From contig NZ_JAUSTW010000002.1 of the NCBI RefSeq assembly GCF_030813055.1, forward strand, positions 620,001 through 684,000: 64,000 nucleotides of DNA. The letters run 5' to 3'. A program made the position numbers and the translations under genes. The DNA comes from Neobacillus ginsengisoli. GTDB lineage: Bacteria > Bacillota > Bacilli > Bacillales_B > DSM-18226. Under the pieces are notes generated by a model. The model had not been told where the DNA came from. It made no database searches and saw only the letters and a program-made list of their open reading frames with translations. Below are positions 30,034-41,980 of this stretch, one piece after another (position 1 is the stretch's first letter; each line of letters begins with the position of its first letter).

Positions 30034-31737
30034 ATGAAGCAAAGCCAAACGTTAATTCCTACTCTAAGGGAAATTCCTGCGGATGCAGAAGTTAGAAGTC
30101 ATCAATTATTACTCAAAGCCGGGTTTATCCGGCAAAATGCAAGTGGTGTATATAGCTATATGCCGCTTGGTAAGAGAGTTCTCCAAAAGGTCGAAACAAT
30201 TGTCCGTGAAGAAATGGATCAAGCGGGTGCAGTTGAACTTTTAATGCCGGCACTACAACAAGCGGAATTATGGCAGGAATCAGGCCGGTGGTATACATAT
30301 GGTCCGGAATTAATGAGAGTAAAGGACCGTCATGAGCGCGATTTTGCTCTTGGTGCAACACATGAAGAGGTAATAACCAGTCTGGTTCGCGATGAAGTAA
30401 AATCATATAAAAGATTACCGCTTACTTTATATCAAATTCAGACTAAATTCCGTGATGAAAAGCGACCTCGTTTTGGCTTATTACGTGGAAGGGAATTTGT
30501 TATGAAGGATGCCTATTCCTTTCATTCCTCCCATGGTAGCCTTGATGAAGTGTATCAAAAGCTTTTTACTGCTTACAATAATGTATTTACCCGCTGCGGA
30601 TTGAATTTCCGGGCAGTAATCGCAGATTCCGGAGCGATGGGTGGCAAGGATACACATGAATTTATGGTATTATCTGATGTAGGGGAAGATACCATTGCCT
30701 ATTCTGATTCCTCCAATTATGCCGCCAATATCGAAATGGCACCAGTAAATCCTACATATTCTAAGAGTGAGGAAGCACTAAAAGAAATAGAAAAGGTAGA
30801 AACGCAGAACCAAAAAACAATTGCAGAAGTATCTGAATTTCTAAATGTTGATGCTGAAAAATGTATAAAAACACTCGTATTTCAAGTAGACGACAAGAAT
30901 GTGTTGGTATTGGTTCGTGGTGACCATGAAGTAAATGATACTAAACTAAAAAACCTATTTGAAGCCAGTTCAGTGGAATTGGCCAGCCCTGAAAAAACAA
31001 AAGAAATAGTAGGATGTTCCGTTGGGTCTCTTGGACCGATTGGAGTAAAGAATATTGAAGTGGTTGCGGATTTTGCAGTTGAAGCAATTGTGAATGGTGT
31101 TTGCGGGGCAAATGAAGAACATTTCCATTATATTAATGTGAACCCCGAGCGTGATTTTACAATAAACAAATATGAGGATTTACGCTTTATCCAAGAGGGG
31201 GATTCTTCTCCGGATGGTGAAGGAAGCATAGTGTTTGCAAAAGGAATTGAGGTTGGACATGTCTTCAAGCTTGGCACCCGTTACAGTGAGGCAATGAACG
31301 CCCTTTATTTAGACGAAAATGGAAAGTCTCAGCCAATGATTATGGGCTGTTATGGTATTGGTGTATCAAGGACAGTCGCTGCTGTTGCGGAACAGTATAA
31401 CGATGAAAATGGCTTTACTTGGCCTGCTAATATTGCACCATATCATCTCCATATAATTGCAGTAAATATGAAAGATCAGGTACAAGCAGAACTTTCAGAA
31501 ATGCTTTATAAAGATTTAACCAAAAATCGTTTTGAAGTGTTGTTAGATGATCGCGGTGAAAGACCAGGAGTAAAATTTGCTGACTCGGACTTAATTGGTC
31601 TTCCGATACGAATCACCGTTGGTAAAAAAGCATCAGATGGAATTGTTGAATTGAAAATTCGTAAAACAGGTGAAATGTTCGAAGTTCATCAGAATGAACT
31701 TTTGGAAAAAATAACTTCAATCATTCAAACACTTTAA
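30034..31737 (+). CDS. proS: Prolyl-tRNA synthetase
   Basis: 567 residues, class II synthetase of the bacterial type with the editing (INS) domain between motifs 2 and 3 (about residues 225-400, [15 protein letters not shown]...). Motif 2 region [25 protein letters not shown] and motif 3 region [18 protein letters not shown] are intact; the anticodon-binding domain is C-terminal. AGAGGTG precedes ATG 30034. No T-box leader is present upstream. Confidence 0.97.
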   Translation: MKQSQTLIPTLREIPADAEVRSHQLLLKAGFIRQNASGVYSYMPLGKRVLQKVETIVREEMDQAGAVELLMPALQQAELWQESGRWYTYGPELMRVKDRHERDFALGATHEEVITSLVRDEVKSYKRLPLTLYQIQTKFRDEKRPRFGLLRGREFVMKDAYSFHSSHGSLDEVYQKLFTAYNNVFTRCGLNFRAVIADSGAMGGKDTHEFMVLSDVGEDTIAYSDSSNYAANIEMAPVNPTYSKSEEALKEIEKVETQNQKTIAEVSEFLNVDAEKCIKTLVFQVDDKNVLVLVRGDHEVNDTKLKNLFEASSVELASPEKTKEIVGCSVGSLGPIGVKNIEVVADFAVEAIVNGVCGANEEHFHYINVNPERDFTINKYEDLRFIQEGDSSPDGEGSIVFAKGIEVGHVFKLGTRYSEAMNALYLDENGKSQPMIMGCYGIGVSRTVAAVAEQYNDENGFTWPANIAPYHLHIIAVNMKDQVQAELSEMLYKDLTKNRFEVLLDDRGERPGVKFADSDLIGLPIRITVGKKASDGIVELKIRKTGEMFEVHQNELLEKITSIIQTL

Positions 31738-31815
31738 TTTAAGAGGGGACTGCTCATGCGGTTCCTTTTCGCATTTTAAGATTTAAGAAAGTATTAATTT
31801 TTTGAACTAAGATAA

Positions 31816-31938
31816 CTGTCTAGCTCCACAAGAAAAGCTTCGGCAGTATTAGCATCGCACGGAGGAAAAGCGTTAGCTTTTCCGAGGAGCGCCCAGCGAC
31901 TAGTGTACTTCGCTAGACGGGCGCTTGCGCTTTTCTTA
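31816..31938 (-). repeat. Dispersed palindromic repeat, copy 4 (inverted)
   Basis: Read on the minus strand: left end TAAGAAAAGCGCAAGCGCC, right end GTGGAGCTAGACAG. The core includes a perfect 8-bp hairpin GGAAAAGC/GCTTTTCC (31864-31883) and other short palindromes. It fills most of the 316-base gap between proS and polC. Confidence 0.8.
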
Positions 31939-31990
31939 CTAAATTGGATGTAGTTTTCTGTCGAATAAACCCGAATCAGTTTGTATCATA

Positions 31991-31999
31991 TGGTATAAT
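31991..31999 (+). promoter_or_regulatory. Extended -10 promoter for polC
   Basis: TGGTATAAT is a consensus extended -10, 55 bases before the polC start; no good -35 is seen at 17 bases. Confidence 0.55.
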
Positions 32000-32053
32000 T
32001 ATTTTTTGATATAGAATATGATGACTGAATTAACATAGATGGGAGAGAGAACG

Positions 32054-35000
32054 ATGAGCGAACATGCCACAGGCAAAAAAGAGCGATTCCTACTCTTGCT
32101 CCAGCAGCTGAAACTGAATGAGGATGCTGTAGTAGCACATTTTCCAAATGCACAAATTGACAGGCTATTGGTAGAAAAAAAAGCGCGAAAGTGGCATTTT
32201 CAATTTTTACTTGAAAAAATTCTACCATTCAATATTTTTATCCGTTTTACTGCACAATTAGAAAGAGAATTTTCAACTATTGCTAGAATTTCATATGAAA
32301 TTCAAGTGGCAGAGCAAAGCTTTTCACAAGAACTATTATTGGAATACTGGAATCATTGTGTTCAGCAGATTGATGGCATAGCTCCACCGCTATTGAAGCT
32401 GCTAAATGAACAAATTCCTGCCGTTCATGGAAACAAGCTAACCCTATCGGTTAGAAATGAAACAGAAGGAATGGCTTTAAAACGCAAATATGCAGGAACC
32501 ATTGCTACTATCTATCAATCATTTGGGTTTCCTGCCTTAACAATTGAAACAGAATTACAAACTGAAGAAAAAAATGATGAATATCAACAATTTTTACTCG
32601 CTAAGCAAAAAGAAGATCAAGAGCGCGGGTTTCAGGCAATGCTGGAGGTTCAGAAGAAAGAAGCTGAAAAGGACCAAGCAACCAGTGATGTACCTGAAGG
32701 ACCTCTTTCCATTGGTCTTACCATCAAGGATGACAGTGATTTACGCAGCATGATTGATATAGTAGATGAAGAAAGACGAGTTACAGTTGAAGGCTTTATC
32801 TTTGCTGCAGAAACGAGAGAATTACGAAGCGGCCGGACGCTATTAACTTTTAAAGTGACTGACTATACTAGCTCAATCATGGTAAAAATGTTCTCCAGAG
32901 ATAAAGAGGATGCAGCACTGTTTCAACACGTGAAAAAAGGAATGTGGGTAAAGGTTCGCGGCAGCATCCAAAATGATACCTTCGTACGTGACTTGGTTAT
33001 GATAGGAAATGATATTAATGAAATCAAACCGGCTAGTCGCAAAGATACTGCATCAGAAAATGAAAAGCGTGTTGAACTGCATCTTCATACACCGATGAGC
33101 CAAATGGATGCCGTTACACCTGTCAGTGCATTAATTGTCCAAGCAAAAAAATGGGGACACAAAGCAATTGCGGTTACAGATCATGCCGGGGCCCAATCAT
33201 TCCCTGAAGCATATGGTGCCGGGAAGAAAAATGATATAAAAATCCTCTATGGTGTTGAAGCTAATCTGGTTGATGATGGTGTACCGATTGCTTATAATGA
33301 CGCACACCGGTTACTTGCAGAGGATACTTTTGTTGTTTTTGACGTTGAAACTACAGGGCTCTCAGCTGTATATGATACAATTATCGAGCTTGCGGCTGTT
33401 AAGGTGAGGGGAGGGGAAATCGTTGACCGTTTTGAGTCATTTGCCAACCCGCATCACCGCTTATCTGCAACGACGATTAACCTTACAGGAATAACGGATG
33501 ATATGGTCGAAACTGCACCTGAAGTGGAGGAGGTATTACGAAAGTTTTCTGATTGGGCCTCTGACGCAGTCCTTGTTGCCCATAACGCATCATTTGATAT
33601 GGGTTTCCTGAATGTCGGATATAAAAAAATCGGCTTTGACAAAGCAAAAAACCCCGTTATTGATACACTCGAGCTTGGACGTTTTCTCTATCCTGAGCTG
33701 AAAAACCACCGTTTAAATACATTGGCAAAGAAGTTTGATATTGAATTAACCCAACACCACCGTGCCATATATGATGCAGAGGCAACGGGGTATTTATTGA
33801 TGAAAATGTTAAAGGACGCCCTGGAAAAAGGAATCGAATACCATGATCAATTTAACGATAACATGGGTAAAGGAAATGCCTTTCAGCGGGCAAGACCTTA
33901 TCATTGTACTCTATTGGCTCAAAACGAAATAGGATTAAAGAACATCTTTAAGCTTGTATCAATTGCACACATTAATTATTTTTACAGAGTACCAAGAATA
34001 CCCCGGTCTGTCCTTCAAAAATACAGAGAGGGAATCCTTGTCGGATCGGCCTGTGATAAAGGTGAAGTGTTTGAAGGAATGATGCAAAAATCTCCTGAGG
34101 AAGTAGAAGTATCCGCCCGTTTCTATGATTATCTCGAGGTTATGCCAAAACAAGTGTATGCACCATTGATTGAAATGGAACTAATAAAAAACGAAAAAGC
34201 ACTTGAAGAAATAATAGGAAATATCGTTAAGCTTGGTGATAAGCTCGGTCTTCCGGTTGTTGCAACCGGTAATGTTCATTATTTAAATGAAAACGACAAA
34301 ATTTACCGTAAAATTTTAATCAGCTCTCAAGGTGGAGCTAATCCGCTGAACCGTCATGAATTGCCGGATGTCCACTTCCGAACTACAAATGAAATGCTTG
34401 ATGCATTCTCTTTCCTTGGTGCAGTAAAAGCAAAGGAAATTGTTGTCACAAACACCAATAAAATTGCTGATATGATCGAAGTAATAAAACCAATCAAAGA
34501 TGATTTATATACACCGAAAATTGAAGGTGCCGAGGAAGAAATGCGTGAGATGAGTTATACAATGGCACGCAAAATCTACGGAGATTCACTTCCGGAAATT
34601 GTGGAGGCACGACTCGAAAAAGAATTGAAAAGTATTATCGGGCACGGATTTGCTGTTATTTATTTGATTTCACATAAACTCGTAAAAAAATCACTTGATG
34701 ATGGATACCTTGTTGGATCGCGGGGTTCTGTCGGATCTTCTCTAGTTGCAACAATGACAGAGATTACAGAAGTGAATCCTTTGCCGCCGCATTATGTGTG
34801 TCCAACCTGTAAGCATTCTGAGTTTTTTAATGATGGATCTGTTGGTTCGGGATTTGATTTGCCTGATAAAGACTGTCCGCAATGCGGCGAAAAATATCAC
34901 AAGGACGGACATGATATTCCATTCGAAACGTTCCTTGGCTTTAAAGGGGACAAGGTGCCCGATATCGATTTAAACTTCTCAGGTGAATACCAGCCGCGTG

Positions 35001-36379
35001 CCCATAACTATACAAAAGTTCTTTTTGGTGAGGACTATGTATATCGTGCGGGAACGATCGGTACCGTTGCTGATAAAACGGCATTTGGATATGTAAAAGC
35101 CTATCAACAGGATAATAATCTTCAATTGCGAGGAGCAGAAATTGAGCGGCTTGCTTCAGGGTGTACGGGTGTAAAAAGAACGACCGGCCAGCACCCCGGT
35201 GGAATTATCGTAATTCCGGATTACATGGATGTTTATGACTTTTCACCGATCCAATTCCCGGCCGATGATAAAAATTCCGAATGGAAGACAACCCATTTTG
35301 ATTTCCATTCCATTCACGATAACGTGTTAAAGCTTGATATTCTCGGACACGACGATCCGACGGTAATCAGGATGCTCCAGGACCTAAGCGGGATGGATCC
35401 AAAAACTATTCCAACTGATGATCCTCAAGTAATGAAAATCTTTAGTGGAACTGAATCACTCGGGGTAACAGAACAGCAAATCATGTGTAAAACAGGAACT
35501 CTCGGTATCCCTGAATTCGGTACACGGTTTGTCCGCCAAATGCTTGAAGATACAAAACCAACGACATTTTCCGAACTTGTACAAATCTCCGGTTTGTCCC
35601 ATGGTACAGACGTATGGCTTGGAAATGCCCAAGAATTAATTCACAATAAGATCTGTAACCTAAGCGAAGTAATCGGCTGTCGTGACGATATCATGGTTTA
35701 CTTAATTTATCAGGGACTGGACCCATCCTTCGCGTTTAAAATTATGGAATCAGTCCGTAAGGGAAAAGGTTTAAGTGAAGAAATGGAAGCAGAAATGCGG
35801 AAAAATGAAGTGCCTGAATGGTATATTGATTCATGTAAAAAAATTAAATATATGTTCCCGAAAGCACACGCGGCAGCATATGTGTTAATGGCGGTTCGGA
35901 TTGCCTATTTTAAAGTTCATTTACCGCTTCTATATTACGCAGCGTATTTTACTGTCCGTGCCGAAGATTTTGATATTGAGGCAATGTCACGCGGATCAGA
36001 GGCAATACGGTCCAAAATAGAAGAAATAAATGCCAAGGGACTTGAAGCATCTAACAAAGAGAAAAACTTGCTGACTGTTCTCGAACTTGCCCTTGAAATG
36101 ACGGAGAGAGGCTTTTCATTCAAAAAAATTGATTTATACAGATCATCTGCATCAGAGTTTATTATTGATGGTGATTCTTTAATTCCACCTTTTAATTCGA
36201 TTCCGGGCCTTGGAACGAACGTTGCTTTAAGTATTGTAAAGGCAAGGGAAGAAGGGGAGTTCTTATCAAAAGAAGACCTGCAGCAGCGTGGGAAGGTATC
36301 GAAAACAATTCTTGAATATTTAGATAAACAAGGATGCCTTGAAGCACTGCCGGACCAAAATCAACTTTCGCTTTTCTAA
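32054..36379 (+). CDS. polC: DNA polymerase III PolC, alpha subunit with 3'-5' exonuclease
   Basis: 1,441 residues, replicative leading-strand polymerase of low-GC Gram-positives. Order: N-terminal domains, OB fold (about 230-330), PHP domain ([15 protein letters not shown] from about 339, VTDHAGAQ) interrupted by a DEDDh proofreading exonuclease ([12 protein letters not shown] from about 426; [12 protein letters not shown]), then a zinc-binding insert (YVCPTCKH...CPQCGEKY from about 914) and palm ([15 protein letters not shown] near 968), ending in helix-hairpin-helix and C-terminal domains. The exonuclease inside PHP is the PolC hallmark. ATG 32054 follows GGGAGAGA; ATG 32039 is an alternative adding five residues. 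Confidence 0.98.
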   Translation: MSEHATGKKERFLLLLQQLKLNEDAVVAHFPNAQIDRLLVEKKARKWHFQFLLEKILPFNIFIRFTAQLEREFSTIARISYEIQVAEQSFSQELLLEYWNHCVQQIDGIAPPLLKLLNEQIPAVHGNKLTLSVRNETEGMALKRKYAGTIATIYQSFGFPALTIETELQTEEKNDEYQQFLLAKQKEDQERGFQAMLEVQKKEAEKDQATSDVPEGPLSIGLTIKDDSDLRSMIDIVDEERRVTVEGFIFAAETRELRSGRTLLTFKVTDYTSSIMVKMFSRDKEDAALFQHVKKGMWVKVRGSIQNDTFVRDLVMIGNDINEIKPASRKDTASENEKRVELHLHTPMSQMDAVTPVSALIVQAKKWGHKAIAVTDHAGAQSFPEAYGAGKKNDIKILYGVEANLVDDGVPIAYNDAHRLLAEDTFVVFDVETTGLSAVYDTIIELAAVKVRGGEIVDRFESFANPHHRLSATTINLTGITDDMVETAPEVEEVLRKFSDWASDAVLVAHNASFDMGFLNVGYKKIGFDKAKNPVIDTLELGRFLYPELKNHRLNTLAKKFDIELTQHHRAIYDAEATGYLLMKMLKDALEKGIEYHDQFNDNMGKGNAFQRARPYHCTLLAQNEIGLKNIFKLVSIAHINYFYRVPRIPRSVLQKYREGILVGSACDKGEVFEGMMQKSPEEVEVSARFYDYLEVMPKQVYAPLIEMELIKNEKALEEIIGNIVKLGDKLGLPVVATGNVHYLNENDKIYRKILISSQGGANPLNRHELPDVHFRTTNEMLDAFSFLGAVKAKEIVVTNTNKIADMIEVIKPIKDDLYTPKIEGAEEEMREMSYTMARKIYGDSLPEIVEARLEKELKSIIGHGFAVIYLISHKLVKKSLDDGYLVGSRGSVGSSLVATMTEITEVNPLPPHYVCPTCKHSEFFNDGSVGSGFDLPDKDCPQCGEKYHKDGHDIPFETFLGFKGDKVPDIDLNFSGEYQPRAHNYTKVLFGEDYVYRAGTIGTVADKTAFGYVKAYQQDNNLQLRGAEIERLASGCTGVKRTTGQHPGGIIVIPDYMDVYDFSPIQFPADDKNSEWKTTHFDFHSIHDNVLKLDILGHDDPTVIRMLQDLSGMDPKTIPTDDPQVMKIFSGTESLGVTEQQIMCKTGTLGIPEFGTRFVRQMLEDTKPTTFSELVQISGLSHGTDVWLGNAQELIHNKICNLSEVIGCRDDIMVYLIYQGLDPSFAFKIMESVRKGKGLSEEMEAEMRKNEVPEWYIDSCKKIKYMFPKAHAAAYVLMAVRIAYFKVHLPLLYYAAYFTVRAEDFDIEAMSRGSEAIRSKIEEINAKGLEASNKEKNLLTVLELALEMTERGFSFKKIDLYRSSASEFIIDGDSLIPPFNSIPGLGTNVALSIVKAREEGEFLSKEDLQQRGKVSKTILEYLDKQGCLEALPDQNQLSLF

Positions 36380-36411
36380 CGTAGAAGCCCGTTGATTAAC
36401 CTTTAACAGGT

Positions 36412-36440
36412 TTGCATATAATTGTTGGTTATGGTATAGT
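36412..36440 (+). promoter_or_regulatory. Sigma-A promoter for the rimP-nusA-infB operon
   Basis: TTGCAT (36412-36417), exactly 17 bases, TATAGT (36435-36440) preceded by TGG (extended -10). The start of transcription would be near 36447, giving a leader of about 147 bases before rimP. Confidence 0.75.
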
Positions 36441-36474
36441 TTTATTGGAAATACTAAGAAATACTCTCGTGATT

Positions 36475-36503
36475 AAGAGTGGGGAAACCCGCTCTTTCGT
36501 TTT
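36475..36503 (+). terminator. Leader terminator / attenuator upstream of rimP-nusA
   Basis: A 9-bp stem (36475-36483 with 36488-36496, one G-U), GAAA loop and the interrupted tract TCGTTTTTG. It lies about 28 bases into the predicted transcript and 90 bases before rimP, so it would end transcripts before the operon. B. subtilis nusA is known to be autoregulated by NusA-stimulated termination in its 5' UTR; this hairpin is the natural equivalent. Confidence 0.7.
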
Positions 36504-36593
36504 TGTGTCCACCTTTTTTGCTGGAGTAAACTATTTAAACTTTCCGTGAACTACATATAATATGGGTAAAAAAATCGGTAAAGGAGGTTAAGC

Positions 36594-37064
36594 ATGAGCA
36601 AAGTAACGGAAGTAATAGAAGGGCTTGTCTCACCAATTATCCAAGAACTAGGTTTGGAATTGGTAGAAATTGAGTATGTGAAAGAAGGAAAAAGCTGGTT
36701 TCTACGCGTATATATCGATAAAGACAACGGTGTTGATATTGAAGACTGCGGACTTGTTAGTGAACGACTCAGCGAACAACTCGATAGTGTTGACCCGATT
36801 CCCCATAACTATTTTTTAGAAGTGTCCTCTCCCGGAGCAGAGCGTCCATTAAAAAAAGACAAGGATTTTGAAAAGGCAATCGGTAAGAATGTTTTTATCA
36901 AAACCTATGAGCCAATTGATGGTGAAAAAAGTTTTGAAGGGAAATTGCTTGAATTTGCCGGCGGACAGCTAAAAATTGAGGTAAAGATAAAAACCCGTAA
37001 GAAGGCTATTGAGATTCCATACGATAAAGTAGCGAATGCACGGCTTGCTGTTATTTTTTCGTAA
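36594..37064 (+). CDS. rimP: Ribosome maturation factor RimP (YlxS)
   Basis: 156 residues, needed for 30S maturation. N-terminal alpha/beta domain ([25 protein letters not shown]) with [17 protein letters not shown] and [16 protein letters not shown], then the SH3-like C-terminal domain. AAAGGAGG precedes ATG 36594. First gene of an operon of rimP, nusA, rnpM, rplGA, infB, ylxP, rbfA with close spacing or overlaps. Confidence 0.96.
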   Translation: MSKVTEVIEGLVSPIIQELGLELVEIEYVKEGKSWFLRVYIDKDNGVDIEDCGLVSERLSEQLDSVDPIPHNYFLEVSSPGAERPLKKDKDFEKAIGKNVFIKTYEPIDGEKSFEGKLLEFAGGQLKIEVKIKTRKKAIEIPYDKVANARLAVIFS

Positions 37065-37105
37065 TTGAAGAATAAATTGAAAAAAGATTAGGGGGATACA
37101 ATCAG

Positions 37106-38227
37106 ATGAGCAGCGAATTATTAGATGCTCTTACAATACTGGAAAGAGAAAAGGGTATATCCAGGGATGTTTTAATCGATGCGATCGAGGCAGCACTTAT
37201 TTCGGCCTATCGCCGCAATTTCAATCAGGCCCAGAATGTTCGAATTGATTTAAATTTACAAACAGGATCAATGAGAGTTTTTGCAAGAAAAGAAGTTGTG
37301 GATCAGGTTTTTGATCCGCGTCTTGAAATATCTATAGAAGATGCCAGACATATAAATCCCAACTATCAAGTAGAAGATGTAGTTGAGATGGAAGTAACTC
37401 CGAAAGATTTCGGCAGAATCGCTGCACAGACGGCTAAACAAGTGGTTACCCAAAGGGTAAGAGAAGCAGAAAGAGGCATCATTTATTCAGAATTTATTGA
37501 TCGTGAAGAAGATATCATGACAGGTATTGTTCAAAGACTTGATGCAAAATTTATTTATGTTAGCCTTGGAAAAATTGAAGCATTGCTTCCTGTTAATGAG
37601 CAAATGCCCAATGAGCGCTATAAGCCGCATGATCGAATCAAGGTATTTATTACAAAAGTAGAAAAAACAACAAAAGGTCCGCAAATTTTTGTATCACGCA
37701 CACATCCGGGCCTATTGAAAAGGTTATTTGAAATTGAAGTACCTGAAATTTATGACGGAACAGTCGAAATAAAATCGGTGGCCCGCGAGGCAGGTGACCG
37801 TTCAAAAATCTCTGTACATTCAGAAAACCTTGAGGTTGACCCCGTTGGTTCATGTGTTGGTCCAAAAGGAACAAGGGTTCAGGCTGTCGTGAATGAATTA
37901 AAAGGGGAAAAAATTGATATTGTAAAATGGTCAGATGACCCTGTCGTGTTTGTTGCTAACTCCCTTAGCCCATCAAAGGTCTTAGACGTTATGGTAAATG
38001 AAGCCGACAAGGCAACGACTGTTGTAGTACCTGACTATCAATTATCTCTGGCAATTGGTAAACGTGGACAAAATGCACGTTTGGCAGCCAAATTAACAGG
38101 CTGGAAGATCGATATTAAATCGGAAACTGAAGCACGTGAAATAGGCATTTATCCACGTGAAGAAACGATTAGACTTTTTGATGATCAAGTAGAAACTGAT
38201 TTTGAATTTGAAGAAGAATTAGATTAA
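37106..38227 (+). CDS. nusA: Transcription termination/antitermination factor NusA
   Basis: 373 residues; binds RNA polymerase and nascent RNA, promotes pausing and intrinsic termination. N-terminal polymerase-binding domain (about 1-125), S1 domain ([27 protein letters not shown]), then two KH domains ([16 protein letters not shown] and [19 protein letters not shown]). It ends in an acidic tail and lacks the C-terminal repeats of enterobacterial NusA, as in other Firmicutes. Likely acts on the attenuator at 36475. Confidence 0.98.
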   Translation: MSSELLDALTILEREKGISRDVLIDAIEAALISAYRRNFNQAQNVRIDLNLQTGSMRVFARKEVVDQVFDPRLEISIEDARHINPNYQVEDVVEMEVTPKDFGRIAAQTAKQVVTQRVREAERGIIYSEFIDREEDIMTGIVQRLDAKFIYVSLGKIEALLPVNEQMPNERYKPHDRIKVFITKVEKTTKGPQIFVSRTHPGLLKRLFEIEVPEIYDGTVEIKSVAREAGDRSKISVHSENLEVDPVGSCVGPKGTRVQAVVNELKGEKIDIVKWSDDPVVFVANSLSPSKVLDVMVNEADKATTVVVPDYQLSLAIGKRGQNARLAAKLTGWKIDIKSETEAREIGIYPREETIRLFDDQVETDFEFEEELD

Positions 38228-38245
38228 AAAGTGAGGTGAATGATC

Positions 38246-38530
38246 GTGAACACTCGTAAAAAAGTTCCTATGCGCAAGTGTGTAGCAACCGGTGAAATGA
38301 AGCCGAAAAAAGAACTCGTTCGCATCGTTCGCTCTAAAGAAGGGGATGTATCCATCGACCTAACGGGGAAGAAATCGGGTAGAGGTGCATACCTTTCAAA
38401 GGACAAGGAAGCTGTCCTGCAAGCCAAGAAAAAAAATACCTTATCTAACCACTTACAAGTTTCTATTGATGAGACATTATACGAAGAACTACTAGAGCTA
38501 ATAGAGAAGGAGAACCGACTATCCAAATGA
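38246..38530 (+). CDS. rnpM: RNase P modulator RnpM (YlxR)
   Basis: 94-residue YlxR-family protein. RPMRKC-like start ([23 protein letters not shown]) and [20 protein letters not shown] are hallmarks. YlxR was recently shown in B. subtilis to bind RNase P RNA and modulate its activity. GTG 38246 is chosen because GAGGTGA (38233-38239) is correctly spaced; the ATG at 38240 abuts that site. The stop overlaps the rplGA start (ATGA). Confidence 0.92.
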   Translation: MNTRKKVPMRKCVATGEMKPKKELVRIVRSKEGDVSIDLTGKKSGRGAYLSKDKEAVLQAKKKNTLSNHLQVSIDETLYEELLELIEKENRLSK

Positions 38531-38829
38531 AATCAAATCAATGGATGTCATTGCTTGGCTTGGCCAATCGAGCACGGAAAATAATATCGGGTGAGGAGCT
38601 AACCGTTAAACAGATTCAAAGCGGGAAAGCAAAGCTCATTTTATTATCGGCAGATGCATCTGCAAATACGACAAAAAAAATTACAGATAAATGTAAATCG
38701 TATGAAATTCCATTTAAAATTGTGGAAGACCGCCACCTTCTAGGCCAAGCAATTGGCAAAGAAGCCCGCGTTGTTGTAGCTGTATTAGATGATGGATTTG
38801 CAAAAAAACTGGTAACGTTGCTCGATTAA
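38527..38829 (+). CDS. rplGA: L7Ae-family ribosomal protein YlxQ
   Basis: 100 residues, L7Ae/L30e/S12e fold that recognises kink-turn [39 protein letters not shown] matches the family; its role in Bacillus ribosomes is not essential and remains unclear. It overlaps rnpM by four bases (ATGA), implying translational coupling, and is 19 bases before infB. Confidence 0.93.
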   Translation: MKSNQWMSLLGLANRARKIISGEELTVKQIQSGKAKLILLSADASANTTKKITDKCKSYEIPFKIVEDRHLLGQAIGKEARVVVAVLDDGFAKKLVTLLD

Positions 38830-38848
38830 ATCTAGCGGGGGTGAAAAA

Positions 38849-41131
38849 ATGAGTAAAATACGTGTTTATGAGTACGCAAAGAAACACAACATTTCAAGTA
38901 AGGACGTTATTACAAAATTAAAAGAAATGAATATAGAGGTTTCCAACCATATGGCAACAATTGAAGATGCAGATATCGTCAAGCTTGACGCAACCTATAA
39001 CAAAAAAGAAGACAACACACAACAGAAACAGGCAAAACCACAGCAGCAGAATCGCCAAAACCAAAGACCTACGGTGTCAAATCAAGTTAAAAAGCCACAA
39101 GTTCAGGTTAAAACGACTCCAAAAGCATTTGAGGATGACGATGATAAAATTGCTGTTCCCAGCAAGGTGAAAGTGGTCTCTCCTCCAAAAACAATTGAAG
39201 GCAAAAAGCAAAACCAGGAATATCAATCAAAAGAAAATAAGGTCTTCAATTCTGGAAAAGGAAATAAAAAACCATTTAATAATAATCAAAATCGCAATAA
39301 TAATAATAATAATAAAAAGAAGAATCATCATACACCTGTTCCGCAAACGCAACCGCAAAAGAAAAAAGAGCGGGAGCTTCCTGCAAAAATCACATTTAGT
39401 GAATCTTTAACAGTGGCCGAACTTGCAAAAAAACTTTACCGCGAACCTTCTGAAATAATCAAAAAGCTCTTCTTACTTGGTGTTATGGCTACAATTAACC
39501 AAGTATTAGATAAAGATGCAATTGAGTTGATTGCGGGAGAATACGGCGTTGAAGTTGAAGAAGAAATTAAAGTGGATACAACTGATCTTGAAGTTTATTT
39601 CACTGAAGATACCGCTGAAAATCTAGTGGAAAGACCATCAGTCGTAACGATTATGGGACACGTTGACCACGGGAAAACAACTTTGCTTGACTCTATTCGT
39701 AACACGAAAGTTACTGAAGGTGAAGCAGGTGGTATTACCCAGCATATTGGTGCCTATCAAGTGGTGGAAAACGGTAAAAAAATTACTTTTCTAGATACTC
39801 CGGGACATGCTGCTTTCACGACAATGCGTGCACGGGGAGCTAAGATTACCGATATTACCATCCTTGTAGTTGCCGCTGATGACGGCGTTATGCCTCAAAC
39901 CGTTGAAGCAATTAACCATGCAAAAGCTGCCGAAGTTCCTATTATTGTTGCTGTTAATAAAATGGATAAAGAGGCAGCAAATGCTGACCGTGTTATGCAA
40001 GAACTTACCGAACATGGATTGGTATCAGAAGCATGGGGTGGGGATACTATCTTTGTTCCTCTATCTGCAAAAACAGGTGAAGGAATTGACAACCTACTTG
40101 AAATGATTCTTCTTGTCGGTGAAGTCGAAGAATACAAAGCAAATCCAAATAGAAATGCTGTTGGTACTGTTATCGAAGCACAATTAGATAAGGGGCGCGG
40201 ATCTGTTGCTACCTTGCTTGTTCAAAATGGTACCTTGAAAATCGGGGATCCAATTGTTGTCGGTAATACATTTGGCCGTGTCCGTGCAATGGTAAATGAC
40301 AAAGGACGCCGTGTTAAAGAAGCGAGTCCATCCACTCCAGTTGAAATAACAGGACTAAGTGATGTTCCGCAAGCCGGAGACCGCTTTGTAGTATTTGAAG
40401 ATGAAAAAACTGCCCGTCAAGTTGGGGAAGCCCGTGCCCAACAAGCATTAGTAGCCCAACGCGGTGAAAAGTCCATAGTCAGCCTGGAAACGTTATTTGA
40501 TCAATTGAAGCAAGGCGAAATGAAGGACTTAAACATCATCCTTAAAGCAGATGTTCAAGGTTCCGCTGAAGCCGTTGCCGCTTCGTTGCAAAAAATAGAC
40601 GTACAGGGTGTCAACATCAAAATTATTCATAGTGGTGCAGGAGCGATCAATGAATCGGATATCAGCCTTGCAGCTGCGTCTAATGCCATTGTCATCGGCT
40701 TTAACGTTCGCCCTGATGTAAATGCGAAGCGTGCAGCTGAAGCAGAAAAAGTTGATGTTCGTCTTCATCGCATCATTTATAAAGTAATTGAAGAGATTGA
40801 AGCGGCAATGAAGGGAATGCTTGACCCTGAATTCCAAGAAAAAATTATTGGTCAGGCTGAAATTCGTCAAACTTTCAAAGTATCAAAGGTTGGAACGATT
40901 GCAGGTTCCTATGTAACCGATGGTAAAATTACTCGTGACAGTGGTATTCGATTGATTCGTAACGGGGTAGTTATATTTGAAGGACAAATTGATGCCTTAA
41001 AACGTTTTAAAGATGATGCCAAGGAAGTAGCACAAGGATATGAATGTGGTATTACCATCAAAAACTTCAATGATGTTAAAGAAGGCGATATCATTGAAGC
41101 ATATGTGATGGAAGAAATTGAGCGTAAATGA
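38849..41131 (+). CDS. infB: Translation initiation factor IF-2
   Basis: 760 residues, GTPase that brings fMet-tRNA to the 30S and promotes subunit joining. A short N-terminal IF2-N module is followed by a low-complexity linker (about residues 50-170) rich in Asn, Gln and Lys, including a run of consecutive asparagines encoded by six tandem AAT triplets (39296-39313). A second IF2-N module then precedes the G domain ([36 protein letters not shown]). The C-terminal C1/C2 domains are complete. GGGGGTGA precedes the ATG. Confidence 0.98.
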   Translation: MSKIRVYEYAKKHNISSKDVITKLKEMNIEVSNHMATIEDADIVKLDATYNKKEDNTQQKQAKPQQQNRQNQRPTVSNQVKKPQVQVKTTPKAFEDDDDKIAVPSKVKVVSPPKTIEGKKQNQEYQSKENKVFNSGKGNKKPFNNNQNRNNNNNNKKKNHHTPVPQTQPQKKKERELPAKITFSESLTVAELAKKLYREPSEIIKKLFLLGVMATINQVLDKDAIELIAGEYGVEVEEEIKVDTTDLEVYFTEDTAENLVERPSVVTIMGHVDHGKTTLLDSIRNTKVTEGEAGGITQHIGAYQVVENGKKITFLDTPGHAAFTTMRARGAKITDITILVVAADDGVMPQTVEAINHAKAAEVPIIVAVNKMDKEAANADRVMQELTEHGLVSEAWGGDTIFVPLSAKTGEGIDNLLEMILLVGEVEEYKANPNRNAVGTVIEAQLDKGRGSVATLLVQNGTLKIGDPIVVGNTFGRVRAMVNDKGRRVKEASPSTPVEITGLSDVPQAGDRFVVFEDEKTARQVGEARAQQALVAQRGEKSIVSLETLFDQLKQGEMKDLNIILKADVQGSAEAVAASLQKIDVQGVNIKIIHSGAGAINESDISLAAASNAIVIGFNVRPDVNAKRAAEAEKVDVRLHRIIYKVIEEIEAAMKGMLDPEFQEKIIGQAEIRQTFKVSKVGTIAGSYVTDGKITRDSGIRLIRNGVVIFEGQIDALKRFKDDAKEVAQGYECGITIKNFNDVKEGDIIEAYVMEEIERK

Positions 41132-41409
41132 TCATTGGCGTTGCCGTTTGTGAATGTATCATTTATGATGCCCATTCTTTAAAAGAAAAGCGTGCCGTTT
41201 TGCAACGAATCCTTACTCGATTAAAACAAAAATTTAATGTATCTGTATCAGAGGTTGACTATCAAGATGTATGGCAAAGGACAAAAATTGCCATTGCTGT
41301 GGTCACCTCTTCACGGGTTTCGACTGAGCATGAATTGCAAAACACATTTAAGTTTATCGACTCTTTTCCTGAAATAGAAAGAACGATCACCGATATAGAA
41401 TGGTTTTAA
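41128..41409 (+). CDS. ylxP: DUF503 family protein YlxP
   Basis: 93-residue DUF503 protein, ferredoxin-like fold by family. [32 protein letters not shown] is the characteristic segment. Its start overlaps the infB stop (ATGA). Function is not established; its constant place between infB and rbfA suggests a role in ribosome assembly. Confidence 0.92.
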   Translation: MIIGVAVCECIIYDAHSLKEKRAVLQRILTRLKQKFNVSVSEVDYQDVWQRTKIAIAVVTSSRVSTEHELQNTFKFIDSFPEIERTITDIEWF

Positions 41410-41426
41410 GTTAAGAGGTGAAAGTA

Positions 41427-41798
41427 ATGAGCCACAGAGCAAATCGTGTTGGAGAACAAATGAAAAAAGAACTAGGTGACATCATCAGTCGGAAAATCAA
41501 AGATCCTCGGATCGGATTTGTGACTGTTACAGACGTGGAAGTAACTGGAGATCTACAGCAAGCCAAAGTTTACATTTCTGTATTAGGTGATGATGAGCAA
41601 AAAGAGAATACCTTAAAAGGTCTAGCCAAAGCAAAAGGGTTTATCAGAACCGAAATTGGCCACCGTATTCGACTTCGTAAAACACCTGAAATTATTTTTG
41701 AATTCGATGAATCCATTGATTACGGAAATCGAATTGAAAATCTACTTCATCAGTTACATCATGATGATAAACCTGTTGAAAAAAATGATGAAGAATAA
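41427..41798 (+). CDS. rbfA: Ribosome-binding factor A
   Basis: 123 residues, KH-type fold, cold-adaptation and 30S maturation factor acting at the 5' end of 16S r[44 protein letters not shown] is typical. AGAGGTGA (41414-41421) fixes ATG 41427 rather than the GTG inside the site. A perfect terminator 75 bases on ends the operon here, separating truB-ribF. Confidence 0.96.
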   Translation: MSHRANRVGEQMKKELGDIISRKIKDPRIGFVTVTDVEVTGDLQQAKVYISVLGDDEQKENTLKGLAKAKGFIRTEIGHRIRLRKTPEIIFEFDESIDYGNRIENLLHQLHHDDKPVEKNDEE

Positions 41799-41873
41799 TA
41801 ATTAAACGAAGGCAATATTAGCTCCGGAAGATACTCCGATTTCGACCTCTGGTGGAGTAAAATAATTGGGGTG

Positions 41874-41906
41874 AATGGATAGACAAACGTCTATCCATTT
41901 TTTTCT
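41874..41906 (+). terminator. Intrinsic terminator after rbfA
   Basis: A perfect 11-bp stem (41874-41884 with 41889-41899), loop AAAC, followed by a T run. Confidence 0.9.
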
Positions 41907-41907
41907 A

Positions 41908-41933
41908 AGAAAAGCGGACGCGACCGTTAGCAC
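41908..41933 (+). repeat. Fragment of the dispersed repeat, copy 5
   Basis: AAGAAAAGCGGACGCGACCG resembles the left end of the family only; no right end follows before truB. Probably a decayed or truncated copy. Confidence 0.5.
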
Positions 41934-41980
41934 ATAGTTAAAGATTAATTTTATTTTTTATTTAGATCGGAGAGAACAGG

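Noticed and set aside
39001..39420. Apparent repetitive tract that could be taken for a repeat array
   Set aside because: It is the low-complexity Asn/Gln/Lys linker of IF-2, in frame, with no spaced direct repeats.
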